A program made the position numbers and the translations under genes. From Thermoplasmatales archaeon (GTDB lineage: Archaea > Thermoplasmatota > E2 > UBA202 > JdFR-43): a DNA stretch of 64,000 nucleotides. Every line of letters begins with the position of its first letter. The first letter of the stretch is position 1. The notes under the pieces were generated by a model. It saw only the letters and a program-made list of their open reading frames with translations, did no database searches and was not told the origin of the DNA. Positions 38,309 to 48,025 of this stretch are shown here, piece after piece. The DNA lies in assembly GCA_014361195.1 (NCBI GenBank), contig JACIWA010000004.1, forward strand, positions 1-64,000. The letters run 5' to 3'.

Positions 38309-38743
38309 CTTTAATTTCTCAATCTCTTCAAAAAGCTCATCAACACTATCAAAATTTTTTATTCCAACATCCCAGGTTTTAAGTCCATATACTCTTTTCC
38401 CTAGTTGCATTGCAATTGCAATTTCTGAAAGAGTTCCATATCTTCCATCTATTGCAATAACAATATCTCCATTCATAACAACGAGGACATTTCTTGCATA
38501 TCCCATGCCAGTCAAAATAACATAATCAAGATATCTGTTTGCCTCACTCTTATCTTTTCCAGGAAGAATTCCTATTGTAACTCCTCCCTTTTCCTTCGCC
38601 CCTCTACAAACCGCCTCCATAATCCCTCCTCTTCCTCCAGTAACAATTACCGCTCCATTTTCCGCAAGCCTTCTTCCCACTTCCCTTGCCATCTCATATA
38701 TTTCTTCTTCGCAATTCTCTCCTCCTACAACGCTCACATACAT
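38300..38743 (-). CDS. LOG-like Rossmann protein (TIGR00725 family)
   Basis: A 147-residue protein with VSVVGGENC, VTGGRGGIMEAVCRGAKEKGG, YARNVLVVMNGDIVIAIDG and the GRYGTLSEIAIA nucleotide-binding loop, the pattern of the TIGR00725/LOG-like family (related to cytokinin-activating LOG enzymes). Likely a nucleotide-binding or phosphoribohydrolase-like enzyme. The ATG at 38743 is chosen because it starts directly before the first strand; the longer frame from 38848 overlaps the divergent por gene. Ends overlapping 36658-38308 by 9 bases. Confidence 0.75.
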   Translation of the reverse strand: MYVSVVGGENCEEEIYEMAREVGRRLAENGAVIVTGGRGGIMEAVCRGAKEKGGVTIGILPGKDKSEANRYLDYVILTGMGYARNVLVVMNGDIVIAIDGRYGTLSEIAIAMQLGKRVYGLKTWDVGIKNFDSVDELFEEIEKLKLF

Positions 38744-38812
38744 GCTTATAAAAATATCCAGAAAGATAAACTTTACTCGCAAGATTAATAAATCCCCTTC
38801 CATTACCCCTTC

Positions 38813-39709
38813 ATGTATGAAATTCGCTTCCATGGAAGAGGTGGCCAAGGCGCAAGGATGGCGGCGGAGGCATTTGCGCTCGCTGCCTTCTTAGAAGGAA
38901 AGTATGCGGTGAGCTTCCCATTTTTCGGGGCGGAAAGGAGGGGGGCGCCAGTGAGGGCATTTACGAGAGTTGATGAAAATAAGATAAGGATAAAGACACA
39001 GGTCTATGAGCCGGATTATGTAGTGGTGCTTGATGAGACGCTTGTTGAAACAGAAGATGTGCTTGAAGGGCTTAAAAAAGATGGAATGGTTATAATAAAT
39101 ACTTCAAGGAAGCCTGAAGAAGTTAAGCTATCAAGGGAGGTGAAATGTGCAACTGTTGATGCTACGAGCATTGCCCTTGAAATTCTTGGAAGACCAATAA
39201 CTAATACTTCCATTCTTGGAGCCATAGCAAAAGCAACAGGTAAAGTAAGCATTGAATCAATAGAAAAGGCAATTATTGAGAAATTTGGAGGCAAGCTTGG
39301 AGAAGAGGCTGGCAAAAGAAATGCGGAGGCTGCAAGGGTTGCATATGAAAAAACACTTATTGGAAAATCTAAGGCGGGCAAGGAATTCATACCTCGTAGG
39401 AAATGGTTGCCAGGAGTTGATGAAATGCCTGTTGGAGGGGCAACCTCCTCTCTTGTTACAGAAGCGGGACTTGTTGGAATTGGCTCATTTGTGGAAAATA
39501 AGACAGGTGACTGGAGAACATTTATGCCAGTTATAGATGAGGAGAAATGCATTGGTTGCCAATTCTGCTGGTTTTATTGTCCTGAGGGATGCATAAAAAT
39601 GGAGAATAAAAAAGCAAAAGTTGATTATGAATATTGCAAGGGATGCGGGATATGTGCAAATGAATGCCCTGCTAAAGCAATTTCAATGCAAAGGGAGGTG
39701 AGAGCATGA
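38813..39709 (+). CDS. porG: 2-oxoacid:ferredoxin oxidoreductase, fused gamma-delta subunit
   Basis: A 298-residue fusion. Residues ~1-180 are the gamma subunit ([36 protein letters not shown]); ~235-298 are the delta subunit with two [4Fe-4S] motifs ([30 protein letters not shown]). The enzyme oxidises pyruvate or a branched-chain 2-oxoacid to acyl-CoA with ferredoxin reduction. The gene begins a four-gene group with 4-base ATGA overlaps. The delta CxxC spacing is intact. Which 2-oxoacid is used cannot be decided here. Confidence 0.9.
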   Translation: MYEIRFHGRGGQGARMAAEAFALAAFLEGKYAVSFPFFGAERRGAPVRAFTRVDENKIRIKTQVYEPDYVVVLDETLVETEDVLEGLKKDGMVIINTSRKPEEVKLSREVKCATVDATSIALEILGRPITNTSILGAIAKATGKVSIESIEKAIIEKFGGKLGEEAGKRNAEAARVAYEKTLIGKSKAGKEFIPRRKWLPGVDEMPVGGATSSLVTEAGLVGIGSFVENKTGDWRTFMPVIDEEKCIGCQFCWFYCPEGCIKMENKKAKVDYEYCKGCGICANECPAKAISMQREVRA

Positions 39710-40887
39710 TTCAAAAGCTTGAAAGAAAGAAGATGGTTGTAACAGGTGATTATGCAACTGCTTATGGCGCCTTGCTGTGCGATGTGGATGTTGTCGCTGC
39801 ATATCCCATAACCCCTCAAACACTTATAGTTGAGGAATTCTCAAATTTTGTTAATGATGGAATAACTGATGCGGAGCTTATTATGGTTGAATCAGAGCAT
39901 TCCGCAATGAGTGCTTGTATTGCATCGCAGGCATGTGGAGTAAGAACTTTTACCGCTACTTCTTCGCAGGGACTTGCACTTATGCATGAAATGCTTTTCA
40001 TTGCATCCGCTTTAAGGCTTCCAATTGTCATGCCAGTTGTGAATAGAACTCTTGCAGCTCCTATTGGGATATGGTGTGAGCACAATGACAGCATGCCAGA
40101 AAGAGATGCGGGCTGGATCCAGATGAGTTGCGAGGATAATCAAGAAGTGCTTGATATGATAATAATGTCTTATAAAATAGGGGAAAGAAAAGATGTTTTG
40201 TTGCCTGTAATGCCATGCCTTGATGCATTCATTTTGAGCCATACTGTTGAGCCAGTTGATGCACCTTCAAGTGATGAAGTTGCGGAATTCCTTCCAAAAT
40301 ATCAGCCCCATGCAGAGCTTAATCCTGACAAACCTATGGCAATAGGAACATTTACTCCTCCAGAATATATACAGGAGCTGAGATATCAGCAACATATTGC
40401 AATGGAAAGAGCAAAAAAGGCTATAAAAGAAGTTACAAAAGAATTTTATGAGAAATTTGGAAGAAATTATCACGGGCTAGTTGAGGAATATAGATGCGAT
40501 GATGCGGACTATATTTTGGTAACAATTGGTACTGTAACTGGCACCGCAAGAGATGTTGTTGATGAAATGAGGAGCAATGGGGAAAAAATAGGGCTCCTGA
40601 AGCTTCGCTTTTACCGCCCGTTCCCAAAAGAAGAACTCCGCAAGGTTGCTGAAAATGCTTCCGCAATTGGAATATACGACAGAGCAATTTCATATGGTGT
40701 AGGTGGGCCAATATATATTGAAGCAAGAAATGCTTTATATGGCTATAACTTGCCGGTTTATAATTTCCTTGCTGGCTTGGGAGGAAGAGATGTAACAAAA
40801 AAGGATGTTGAAAAAATGTTTGAAATAATGATAGAAAAGAAAAAAGAAGATATATACTGGCTTAACACAAGGGGGGTGAAAATATGA
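39706..40887 (+). CDS. porA: 2-oxoacid:ferredoxin oxidoreductase, alpha subunit
   Basis: A 393-residue alpha subunit with [56 protein letters not shown] and the C-terminal [16 protein letters not shown]. Part of the gamma/delta-alpha-beta operon; both ends overlap neighbours by 4 bases. It likely catalyses pyruvate or 2-oxoisovalerate oxidation together with PorB. Confidence 0.92.
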   Translation: MIQKLERKKMVVTGDYATAYGALLCDVDVVAAYPITPQTLIVEEFSNFVNDGITDAELIMVESEHSAMSACIASQACGVRTFTATSSQGLALMHEMLFIASALRLPIVMPVVNRTLAAPIGIWCEHNDSMPERDAGWIQMSCEDNQEVLDMIIMSYKIGERKDVLLPVMPCLDAFILSHTVEPVDAPSSDEVAEFLPKYQPHAELNPDKPMAIGTFTPPEYIQELRYQQHIAMERAKKAIKEVTKEFYEKFGRNYHGLVEEYRCDDADYILVTIGTVTGTARDVVDEMRSNGEKIGLLKLRFYRPFPKEELRKVAENASAIGIYDRAISYGVGGPIYIEARNALYGYNLPVYNFLAGLGGRDVTKKDVEKMFEIMIEKKKEDIYWLNTRGVKI

Positions 40888-41771
40888 ATATAAAAGATTT
40901 GCCAGAAGAAAGCTTATTCACGCCAGGCCACACCGCCTGCGCGGGTTGCGCCGCGCCCGCCATAGTGAGGAACATGATGAAAGTTTTCGGGAAAGATACG
41001 ATAGTATATACACCCGCAAATTGCCTGCTTGTTTTCAGTGGAACATATCCTTATTTAACCTGGAAGGTGCCCTATCTACATGAGGCATTTGAAAATACCG
41101 CAGCTTGCTTATCTGGAATTGCAAGGGCTTATAAGAAGAAAGGGAAAAAAGTGATTGCGGTGGGTTTTGCGGGAGATGGAGGAACTTATGATATTGGAAT
41201 ACAGGCTTTATCTGGAGCTGCTGAAAGGAATGAGGATGTCATATATGTTTGCTATGATAATGAGGCATACATGAATACTGGAATACAGAGGAGTGGAGCT
41301 ACACCCTATGGAGCGGATACAACAACCACCCCTGCGGGAAGAAAAATTCTTGGAAAGCTCGAGCATAAGAAGGACATGGCGGAAATAATGAGGGCGCATG
41401 AAATACCTTATGTTGCAACAATGAGCATATCCCATCCAAAGGATCTTCTTGAAAAGACAAAGAAAGCAAAAGAAATGAGTGGCTTCCGGTATTTGCATGT
41501 TCTTTCTCCCTGTCCAACTGGATGGAGATTTGATCCATCAAAAAGTGTTGAAATAGCAAGAAAAGCGGTGGATAGCGGGATGTGGACATTATATGAAGCG
41601 GAATATGGGGAAATAACAAATATTTACAAGCCAAAGAAGAAAATACCAGTTGAAGAATATATAAAGGGACAGGGTAGATTCCGCCATCTTACTCCAGAAA
41701 TGATTCAGGAATTGCAGAAATGGGTTGATAGAAAATGGAAAAAGCTTTACGGAGAGTTACCGCAGGAATAG
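40884..41771 (+). CDS. porB: 2-oxoacid:ferredoxin oxidoreductase, beta subunit
   Basis: A 295-residue beta subunit with the [4Fe-4S] ligands and TPP site: PGHTACAGCAAPAIVRNM, FAGDGGTYDIGIQALSGAAER and DNEAYMNTGIQRSGATPYG. It binds thiamine pyrophosphate and completes the enzyme. Its 3' end overlaps the start of the M28 peptidase gene by 37 bases, implying read-through. Confidence 0.92.
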   Translation: MNIKDLPEESLFTPGHTACAGCAAPAIVRNMMKVFGKDTIVYTPANCLLVFSGTYPYLTWKVPYLHEAFENTAACLSGIARAYKKKGKKVIAVGFAGDGGTYDIGIQALSGAAERNEDVIYVCYDNEAYMNTGIQRSGATPYGADTTTTPAGRKILGKLEHKKDMAEIMRAHEIPYVATMSISHPKDLLEKTKKAKEMSGFRYLHVLSPCPTGWRFDPSKSVEIARKAVDSGMWTLYEAEYGEITNIYKPKKKIPVEEYIKGQGRFRHLTPEMIQELQKWVDRKWKKLYGELPQE

Positions 41772-42967
41772 CAATTCTCCTGCTTTTTCCTTCTTTTTGC
41801 TATAATAATTATGATAAATATGGTAGTTATGATAACTATGATAAAAATAGGATAGAAGAAATTTTATCTCTTCTGAATGAAGAAATGCTCTTCAATTACA
41901 CTCAAGCAATAGTTTCTTTTGGGCCAAGAGTTACTGGAAGTGACGCATGCTATAATTGTGCGAAATATATCCATGAAAAATTTTTATCCTTCGGGCTTGA
42001 TTCAACTATTTATAACTGGAGTGTTTCATCTGGCTTAAGAAAATATAACGGGCAGAATGTTGAAGGAGTTTTGCCAGGAGATGAAAAGATAATTATTTTC
42101 AATGCACACTTTGATAGTGTTGAAAATACTGTTGGGGCGGATGATAATGCAGCGGGAGTGGCGAGTTTAATTGCGGTTGCGGAGGTGATGAGCAAATTCA
42201 GATTCAATCATACAGTAAAATTTGTTGCTTTTTCTGGCGAGGAAAATGGTTTATTGGGAAGCAATGAATATGCAAGAAATTCATATGAAAAAGATGATTT
42301 TATAATTGTTGAAATGAATGCGGATATGATTGCTCATGCAAATGGTGAAAATGGCTCCAAATTCAGGATTTATGCAACTGAAGATGCGGACTGGATAGTG
42401 GAGAAAATAAAGGAAATCAACAAAAATTTTTTGAGTTTTGAGCTTATAATAGGCAACATAAATAGAAAATTTGGAGGAAGCGACTATCTGTCCTTTGCAA
42501 AATATGGTTTTGAATCAATAGCATTCTTTGAATATGAATGGAACCCATATATGCATCAGCCAGAAGATGACCTAAGCAATGTTAATTTCAGCTATCTATT
42601 AAAAACAACCCGTCTTATAGCGGGCGCAATCGCTTGCACCGCGGATGCAGAAATTGAAAAACCATATTTCTCTATTATCTCCCCAAGAAGAGGAGGAATT
42701 TATTTTAACGGGGAAAAAGTATACGAGCTAAGGAATGAAAAATTATTTGCTCTTGGAAAAATTTTCCTGAGTTTATCATTGAAAAATGAAGCGGAAAAAA
42801 TAAAGGTTTATCTTGACAATAAAATCATTCATGTGTTTAATTTCCCACCTTATGAAATGGAAATAAGTTTTCCTTCTTTTGGCAAGCATGAATTAAAATT
42901 GATTGCATATAACAAAAATAAATTCTCAACGGATTGGATTGAATTTTACTGGTTAAATTTATTTTAG
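41735..42967 (+). CDS. Secreted M28-family aminopeptidase with C-terminal Ig-like module
   Basis: A 410-residue exported peptidase. Signal peptide (RRVTAGIAILLLFPSFCYNN), then an M28 catalytic domain with zinc ligands and catalytic residues in NAHFDSV, GADDNAAGVA, FSGEENGLLGS, VEMNADMIA and PYMHQPEDD. The last ~90 residues, starting SPRRGGIYFNGEKV, resemble the Ig-like module of other secreted proteins here. The start lies inside porB, with no closer ATG that would keep the signal peptide. It probably releases amino acids from extracellular peptides. Confidence 0.82.
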   Translation: MEKALRRVTAGIAILLLFPSFCYNNYDKYGSYDNYDKNRIEEILSLLNEEMLFNYTQAIVSFGPRVTGSDACYNCAKYIHEKFLSFGLDSTIYNWSVSSGLRKYNGQNVEGVLPGDEKIIIFNAHFDSVENTVGADDNAAGVASLIAVAEVMSKFRFNHTVKFVAFSGEENGLLGSNEYARNSYEKDDFIIVEMNADMIAHANGENGSKFRIYATEDADWIVEKIKEINKNFLSFELIIGNINRKFGGSDYLSFAKYGFESIAFFEYEWNPYMHQPEDDLSNVNFSYLLKTTRLIAGAIACTADAEIEKPYFSIISPRRGGIYFNGEKVYELRNEKLFALGKIFLSLSLKNEAEKIKVYLDNKIIHVFNFPPYEMEISFPSFGKHELKLIAYNKNKFSTDWIEFYWLNLF

Positions 42968-43386
42968 GTTTTCTTTATTTTCCCTTCAATTGGATGGATT
43001 GCTCCACATGCTTCACATTTTAGCATTAAAACTCTATTCCTTTTAGTCATTTTTGTATCTGGTCTACCGCATTCCCTGCATAGAACATATTTTGTTACAA
43101 ATCTCTTTATGCATTCTTGGATTTTTGCCTCAGGTATTTTCCCCTGCAAAACAACCCTGTCATTCATTTCTCCAGCAGTTCCTACTTCCTTCAAAATATA
43201 TGTGAATATTTGTTTTTTGTCCCTATTTACCTTATCACTTATTTCCCCGAGATTTTTTAATATAGTTGTGTTTCCTTCATAATAAATAACTCCAACAGGC
43301 ATTTGAAACCTATCTTTTGCTATAATTTCCTTTGGCAAACCCTTTATTGCCCTATCAAGAAGTTTTTCATAGTTGTATTTATCCAT
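42964..43386 (-). CDS. eif2b: Translation initiation factor aIF2 beta subunit
   Basis: A 140-residue protein with the aIF2-beta core (YEKLLDRAIKGLP; NLGEISDKVNRDKKQIFTYILKEVGTAGEM) and C-terminal zinc ribbon (CREC...CEAC). It binds aIF2 gamma for initiator tRNA delivery. The ATG at 43386 is chosen because the preceding codons to 43431 have no conserved start. It follows the hxlB gene on the same strand; the ends of the M28 gene and this gene overlap by 4 bases convergently. Confidence 0.93.
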   Translation of the reverse strand: MDKYNYEKLLDRAIKGLPKEIIAKDRFQMPVGVIYYEGNTTILKNLGEISDKVNRDKKQIFTYILKEVGTAGEMNDRVVLQGKIPEAKIQECIKRFVTKYVLCRECGRPDTKMTKRNRVLMLKCEACGAIHPIEGKIKKT

Positions 43387-43414
43387 GTTGTGAAGTATTT
43401 TTAAATATATAACT

Positions 43415-43954
43415 TTATTCAAGAGTTGCATGCCTTCTTTTCATGCTTTCTTCATCTTCTCCTTTTCTTGCCATAATCTCCGCCACGAGGGCATCGAGAA
43501 AAATCCATGCGGAAGCCTCAAAAATTGTTCCTAATGGAGCAAGTTCCTTATTCTTCTCTTTTTCTTTAAGCACAACTACAATGTCTCCAAATCTGGCAAT
43601 ATGCGATTCAGGATTTGCGGTTATGGAAATTATTTTCGCCCCCAATCTGCGAGCAATTTCTGCGGTCATTGCAACAGGAATTGTTTCTCCAGAACCAGAA
43701 ATCAGAACAACCAGATCCCCTTTTTTCACAGGCACGGTTATAGTTTCTCCTATCACAAAAGTTGGAAATCCAAGATGAACCAGCCTTATCGCAAATGCCT
43801 TGCCCACCAGCCCGCTCCTGCCCGCTCCGTAAACAAAAATGTTTTTTGCATCAAAAAAATATTTTATCATCTTTTCTATTTTTTCATCATCAACCTCTTC
43901 AACTATTCTCTTTGCCTCATTACTTATATAAGAAATCGCCTCCCTGAACCTCAT
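43415..43954 (-). CDS. hxlB: 6-phospho-3-hexuloisomerase (SIS domain)
   Basis: A 179-residue SIS-domain protein of HxlB size: NIFVYGAGRSGLVGKAFAIRLVHLG, DLVVLISGSGETIPV and KKxRHATLE-like C-terminus (SMKRRHATLE). In archaea the enzyme interconverts hexulose-6-P and fructose-6-P in the reverse RuMP route to ribulose-5-P. HxlA is not in the window. ATG overlaps the endonuclease IV-like gene (ATGA). Confidence 0.85.
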   Translation of the reverse strand: MRFREAISYISNEAKRIVEEVDDEKIEKMIKYFFDAKNIFVYGAGRSGLVGKAFAIRLVHLGFPTFVIGETITVPVKKGDLVVLISGSGETIPVAMTAEIARRLGAKIISITANPESHIARFGDIVVVLKEKEKNKELAPLGTIFEASAWIFLDALVAEIMARKGEDEESMKRRHATLE

Positions 43955-44796
43955 CTTAGCATCTCCATTGTTCTTTGTAATAATATTTGAGTATACATTG
44001 CATCATGTTCAACTAATGGTGACTCTGAAATAATTGTTACATCATAATCATTCTCAATTATGCATTTCATCAGCTCAACAATTTGCAGGTCTCCTTTCTT
44101 TATCGGTGTGTGATATTTTTCCCCTTCCATATCATATTTTACCCCTGTAACATGTAAGAGGTAATGATCAAGTTTCAAATCTTTGAGGGCATCGAAAATT
44201 TTTTGCATGTCTTCCTTGCTTTTTAAGCATCCATTTCCTCTTGCATGAATATGGGCTATATCTATAACAGGCACAACTCCTTTAACTCGCTTGCAGACCT
44301 CTACAATTTCGCCTAAACTCCCAAAAACCTCTTTCTTTCCCATGGTTTCTATTCCTATTTCAACCTCTATACCATCCATCTTCGCTTTATCTCTTATCTC
44401 TCTTAAATTTTTTACAATTCTCCTCATTGTTTCTTTCTTTGATAGTCCTCCATAAAAACCAAGATGAGTTGTCATTATTCTTGCTCCAAGAAAATGAGAA
44501 AGATAAAGAGATTTCTCTATTTTTTCCTTACTCAAATTTACAATTCTTTCATCTCCTGCAAGGTTTATATAATATGGGGCATGAACATTTATTTCAATAT
44601 CACATTTTTTTGCAACTCTCTTTATTATCTTTGCCTCTTCCTTAGTTAAAAAAGCTCTTGAAAATCTTATCTCAATTGCGGATAAACCAAGACAACGAGT
44701 ATAAATTATTCCATCTTTATATGTCCTTTCCTTACAGGAAAGAGGAATGCCCGCGGGTCCAATTCTTATCACAGAATTTATGAAATACTTTTGCAT
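43951..44796 (-). CDS. Endonuclease IV-like AP endonuclease (TIM barrel)
   Basis: A 281-residue xylose isomerase-like TIM-barrel protein resembling archaeal endonuclease IV proteins. Metal-binding patterns include INVHAPYYINLAG, TTHLGFYGG, IGIETMGK, VIDIAHIHARGNG, LLHVTG and IISESPLVEHDA. Such enzymes cut DNA at abasic sites; a few archaeal homologues may instead be sugar isomerases. It lies in the aIF2 beta/hxlB operon. Confidence 0.78.
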   Translation of the reverse strand: MQKYFINSVIRIGPAGIPLSCKERTYKDGIIYTRCLGLSAIEIRFSRAFLTKEEAKIIKRVAKKCDIEINVHAPYYINLAGDERIVNLSKEKIEKSLYLSHFLGARIMTTHLGFYGGLSKKETMRRIVKNLREIRDKAKMDGIEVEIGIETMGKKEVFGSLGEIVEVCKRVKGVVPVIDIAHIHARGNGCLKSKEDMQKIFDALKDLKLDHYLLHVTGVKYDMEGEKYHTPIKKGDLQIVELMKCIIENDYDVTIISESPLVEHDAMYTQILLQRTMEMLR

Positions 44797-44885
44797 TAAT
44801 AAAAATTTCGATTAATTCAGCTGGAATATCAAGAAATTTATTCGATTTTTTTCAAAAAATTAATTACTTCATAATTTATATTTCT

Positions 44886-45743
44886 GTGGAAGAAAAGAAG
44901 ATAAAAATATTGCTAATTATTTCAATTATTTCAATATCTTTTTCTTCCATTCTAACAAAAATGAGTGATTCATTTCCTCTTGTTATTGCATTTTATAGAA
45001 TGGCATTATCCTCTCTTTTAATTCTCCCCTTTCTGTTAGTATATAAAATTAAAATGAATAAAAAAGAGATTTTATTATCTTCTCTTATCGGCATAATTCT
45101 CGCCCTTCATTTTATAACATGGATTACATCTCTTTCTTACACTTCAATTGCAAGTTCAGTAATTCTTGTAACCTCTCACCCTTTCTTTGTGTCGATAGTT
45201 TCATTTCTCCTTTTTAAAGAGAAATTAAGCAAAAGAAGTATATATGGTATAATTCTCTCGTTTTCTGGCATAATAGTTCTTTTTTCATCAGATTATTTTT
45301 CTCTTCCAAAAACATTTAAGGGTGATTTACTAGCTTTTTTAGGGGGAATTTTCGCTGGATTATATATAATTGGAGGAAGAAAAGTGAGACAGAGCGCGAA
45401 TATTTTTGAATACAGCTTCACTGTTTATGGAGTTGCATCATTTTTCCTTCTTTTATTATGCCTTATTTTCAAAATAAATTTGAAAATCTCATCTAAGGAG
45501 TTATCAATTTTCCTACTTATGGCAATCTTTCCAACATTGCTCGGTCATTTTCTTTTCAATTTCTGCATAAAATATGTTAAAGCATCGGTTATTTCAGTTT
45601 CTTTCCTTGGTGAGCCAATTGGTTCATCCTTATTAGCAACGCTTTTCTTCAGAGAAATTCCTAGTTTATGGAGCATAGCGGGAGGAGTAATTACCTTGTT
45701 TGGTATATATCTTGTTGTATCATCGGAAATTAAAAATATTTAA
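44886..45743 (+). CDS. EamA-family (drug/metabolite) transporter
   Basis: A 285-residue protein with about ten TM helices in two EamA repeats (SISFSSILTKMSDSFPLVIAF; LGGIFAGLYIIGGRKV), conserved HPFFVSIVSFLLFKEKLSK and PTLLGHFLFNFCIKYVKAS. The start is GTG at 44886; TATA-like ttataatttatat lies close upstream. A second EamA paralogue is at 24581-25411. Substrate unknown. Confidence 0.87.
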   Translation: MEEKKIKILLIISIISISFSSILTKMSDSFPLVIAFYRMALSSLLILPFLLVYKIKMNKKEILLSSLIGIILALHFITWITSLSYTSIASSVILVTSHPFFVSIVSFLLFKEKLSKRSIYGIILSFSGIIVLFSSDYFSLPKTFKGDLLAFLGGIFAGLYIIGGRKVRQSANIFEYSFTVYGVASFFLLLLCLIFKINLKISSKELSIFLLMAIFPTLLGHFLFNFCIKYVKASVISVSFLGEPIGSSLLATLFFREIPSLWSIAGGVITLFGIYLVVSSEIKNI

Positions 45744-45760
45744 TTCCTTTTCACTATAGC

Positions 45761-46165
45761 ATGGAGAAAAAAATAGTTCTTGCAATAGATGATGAAGAAA
45801 CAATGATTGATCTAATAAAGAGAAATCTTGAAAAGATAAGCATACCAGTAATAGTTTATGGAGCAACAAGTGGCGAAGAGGGGCTGGAAAAATACAAAAA
45901 ATTGGCAGAGCAAGGGAAAAAACCCCATCTTGTCTTAATGGATTTAAATCTTACTCAATGGGGAAAGGGAAAGATGGATGGAGTTGAAACCACCAAAAAA
46001 ATCCTGGAATTTGACCCAAATGCAAATATCTATGGCTACACCGCCTGGTTCGCCACCGCCTGGGCGAAAAAACTGGAGGAGGCGGGCGCAAAAAAAATTA
46101 TAGAGAGAACAATTCTGCCATCTGATTTCAGAAAATTAATTGAGGATATATTGAAAGAAATTTAA
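45761..46165 (+). CDS. Response regulator receiver protein, paralogue of 31886
   Basis: A 134-residue receiver with VLAIDDEETMIDLI and phosphoacceptor Asp in LVLMDLNLTQ. The C-terminal half has YGYTAWFATAWAKKLEEAGA and IIERTILP, the same unusual motif as the receiver at 31886. It is 17 bases downstream of the transporter and convergent with the KaiC-like gene (4-base overlap). Its sensor could be the PAS protein at 32316 or one outside the window. Confidence 0.82.
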   Translation: MEKKIVLAIDDEETMIDLIKRNLEKISIPVIVYGATSGEEGLEKYKKLAEQGKKPHLVLMDLNLTQWGKGKMDGVETTKKILEFDPNANIYGYTAWFATAWAKKLEEAGAKKIIERTILPSDFRKLIEDILKEI

Positions 46166-46887
46166 GCAACTCTTCCCATCCTGAAGGCTCCTGTTATTCT
46201 TATTTCATCTTCTTCCAGACTATAGTCTATCCAGTGGCGCGATATAACTTCTCCACAACCCTGGACCCTTAACTGCATTTTTGCTCCTTCCTCTCTAAGC
46301 TCTATAACTCCATCCATAAGATGTTTCATTGTCTGAACTTCAATTTCATCATGCATTCCTCTTGTCATCGAAAACATTGATGTGAGTCCCATTCTACTGC
46401 ATATCCCGCTTAGAACTTGTAAAAATCTGAAAACCGCTTTTGCATCTGAATAAACAATTAAAGTTGATAAGGAATCAAAAACCATTCTTGATAATCCAGC
46501 ATTTTCTCTATGAATTTGAACTATAGATGAAGCAATTTTCTCCCTATTAACAGGACTATCAATAAATATTACTCTCTCATCCTTTTCTTTTAATTCAACG
46601 CTCTGAGAATAAACATCTATATATCTTACCATTCCCTTATTTTCATATTCCCTATAGGAAGGATCTAATTTAACCATTTCATCTCTAATTTCTGAAAATG
46701 AACAATCTGTTAAAACAAAAATAACACCCTCATTATTCTTCAGACCAGATAAAGCAAATCTCCTGAGAATTATTTCCTTTCCTATAAATGGAGGGGCATA
46801 AATAAGAACATTTGTTTTTAATGGTATTCCTCCTTTCAAAAGCTCATCAAGTCTGTCTATGCCAGTGCTAGCAAGCATTCTGAGCAT
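46162..46887 (-). CDS. KaiC-like RecA-superfamily ATPase
   Basis: A 241-residue single KaiC-like domain: STGIDRLDELLKGGIPL, a P-loop-like APPFIGKEIIL, RYIDVYSQ and SRMVFDSLSTLIVY (Walker B region). The P-loop departs from the strict GxxxxGKT (no first Gly, Glu instead of Thr), as in many archaeal KaiC-like signalling ATPases. It is the last gene of the pilus/Roadblock/GTPase operon and overlaps the upstream gene by 20 bases. An alternative start is M4 at 46878. Comparable ArlH, also KaiC-like, sits in archaellum operons. Confidence 0.75.
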   Translation of the reverse strand: MLRMLASTGIDRLDELLKGGIPLKTNVLIYAPPFIGKEIILRRFALSGLKNNEGVIFVLTDCSFSEIRDEMVKLDPSYREYENKGMVRYIDVYSQSVELKEKDERVIFIDSPVNREKIASSIVQIHRENAGLSRMVFDSLSTLIVYSDAKAVFRFLQVLSGICSRMGLTSMFSMTRGMHDEIEVQTMKHLMDGVIELREEGAKMQLRVQGCGEVISRHWIDYSLEEDEIRITGAFRMGRVA

Positions 46888-48025
46888 CCTCCAAAATTTC
46901 TAGCATTTTATCAATTACTTCATAAACATTCTTTCCATCTTTTGCGGAAATTTCTATAATAGGAATATCCTCACTTAATTCCATCCTATTCCTTATTTCT
47001 TCCTTACTCATTGCTCCTTGTATATCTTGCTTATTTGCTAAAATAATGAATGGAATATTAATTTTTGATATAATCTCCTTAGCATAAAAAATATCCTCCT
47101 CTTTTGTAGAGTCAACAACAATAAATATGATGTTTGATGAGCCAATCATTTTATCTGCTATGGGCGAGAATCTTTCGAGACCAGGTAATCCAAAAATATC
47201 AATTCTGTAGCCCTTATAATCCACAGAGCCATACTCAATTCCAACAGTTGCTCCTTTTCTTTCTACAGGTGTAAATTCTTTTGAGACAGATTTTATAAAA
47301 GTTGTTTTTCCAGATTGATGCGGTCCTATAACAGAAACTTTTGGTATATATACTCTTAATCCCTCCGGCTTGAATATTTTGAAATATATTTCTTTATCCT
47401 TGCAGTCATTCCAATCGACTTTTCTTATGCACATTTTTTGTCTTGTAACTATATCCTCAACAAGATTTACTTCTATTATCGCATTAAAAATTCTTTTCAA
47501 TCTGTAAATTATAGATTCTTTGTAAGGCCATGAAATAAAATTATAAAATGAAACAACTTCTTTTTTGCCTAATTCCTTATTCAATTTTTCTATTCCATCT
47601 AAGGTATCTTTTTCCCCACACAAATCCATTATATTTGAAAGGGAATCAAAAATAACAACTCCTCTATCTATTTTTTCTATAATATCTAATAAGACACCTT
47701 CATAGTTTTCTATATCATGTGCTTCATATATTCTATATTTCTCTTCAGAAGGTGCTCCTATTAAAGAAGAGTATGCATCCACAACAATCATTTTGTCGTA
47801 ATTTTCTCTACTCCAGTTAAATTCTCTAAAAACTTTTTCAACATTTTTTGGTGAGGACTCTGAAACAACATATACACCATACAACCCTTTTTCAAGATTG
47901 TGATGAAGGACATGAATTCCTATATTGCTTTCCTCCACTACAGGATCAATATAAAATAAAACAGATTTTCCATAAGGTATGCCATTTAGAAATCTATCAA
48001 GTTTTGATATGCCTGTATCAATCAT
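46868..48025 (-). CDS. KaiC-like domain fused to a COG2229/MglA-type small GTPase
   Basis: A 385-residue protein. The N-terminal ~210 residues are KaiC-like (TGISKLDRFLNGIPYGKSVLF, VVIFDSLSNIMDLCG) but the P-loop is lost (IDPVVEES). The C-terminal ~165 residues form a Ras-like GTPase with G1 GPHQSGKTT (~235-243), GATVGIEYGSV, G3 DIFGLPG, G4 NKQD and G5 SAK, closest to COG2229/MglA GTPases. The start is set at the ATG 48025, which overlaps the Roadblock stop by 8 bases; the annotated ATG could be 48046. The neighbouring Roadblock protein is the likely regulator. Confidence 0.8.
   Translation of the reverse strand: MIDTGISKLDRFLNGIPYGKSVLFYIDPVVEESNIGIHVLHHNLEKGLYGVYVVSESSPKNVEKVFREFNWSRENYDKMIVVDAYSSLIGAPSEEKYRIYEAHDIENYEGVLLDIIEKIDRGVVIFDSLSNIMDLCGEKDTLDGIEKLNKELGKKEVVSFYNFISWPYKESIIYRLKRIFNAIIEVNLVEDIVTRQKMCIRKVDWNDCKDKEIYFKIFKPEGLRVYIPKVSVIGPHQSGKTTFIKSVSKEFTPVERKGATVGIEYGSVDYKGYRIDIFGLPGLERFSPIADKMIGSSNIIFIVVDSTKEEDIFYAKEIISKINIPFIILANKQDIQGAMSKEEIRNRMELSEDIPIIEISAKDGKNVYEVIDKMLEILEDAQNAC

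Noticed and set aside
38744-38848. N-terminal extension of the LOG-like protein
   Set aside because: Would overlap the divergent por gene start and adds residues before the first conserved strand; the ATG at 38743 is a better fit.
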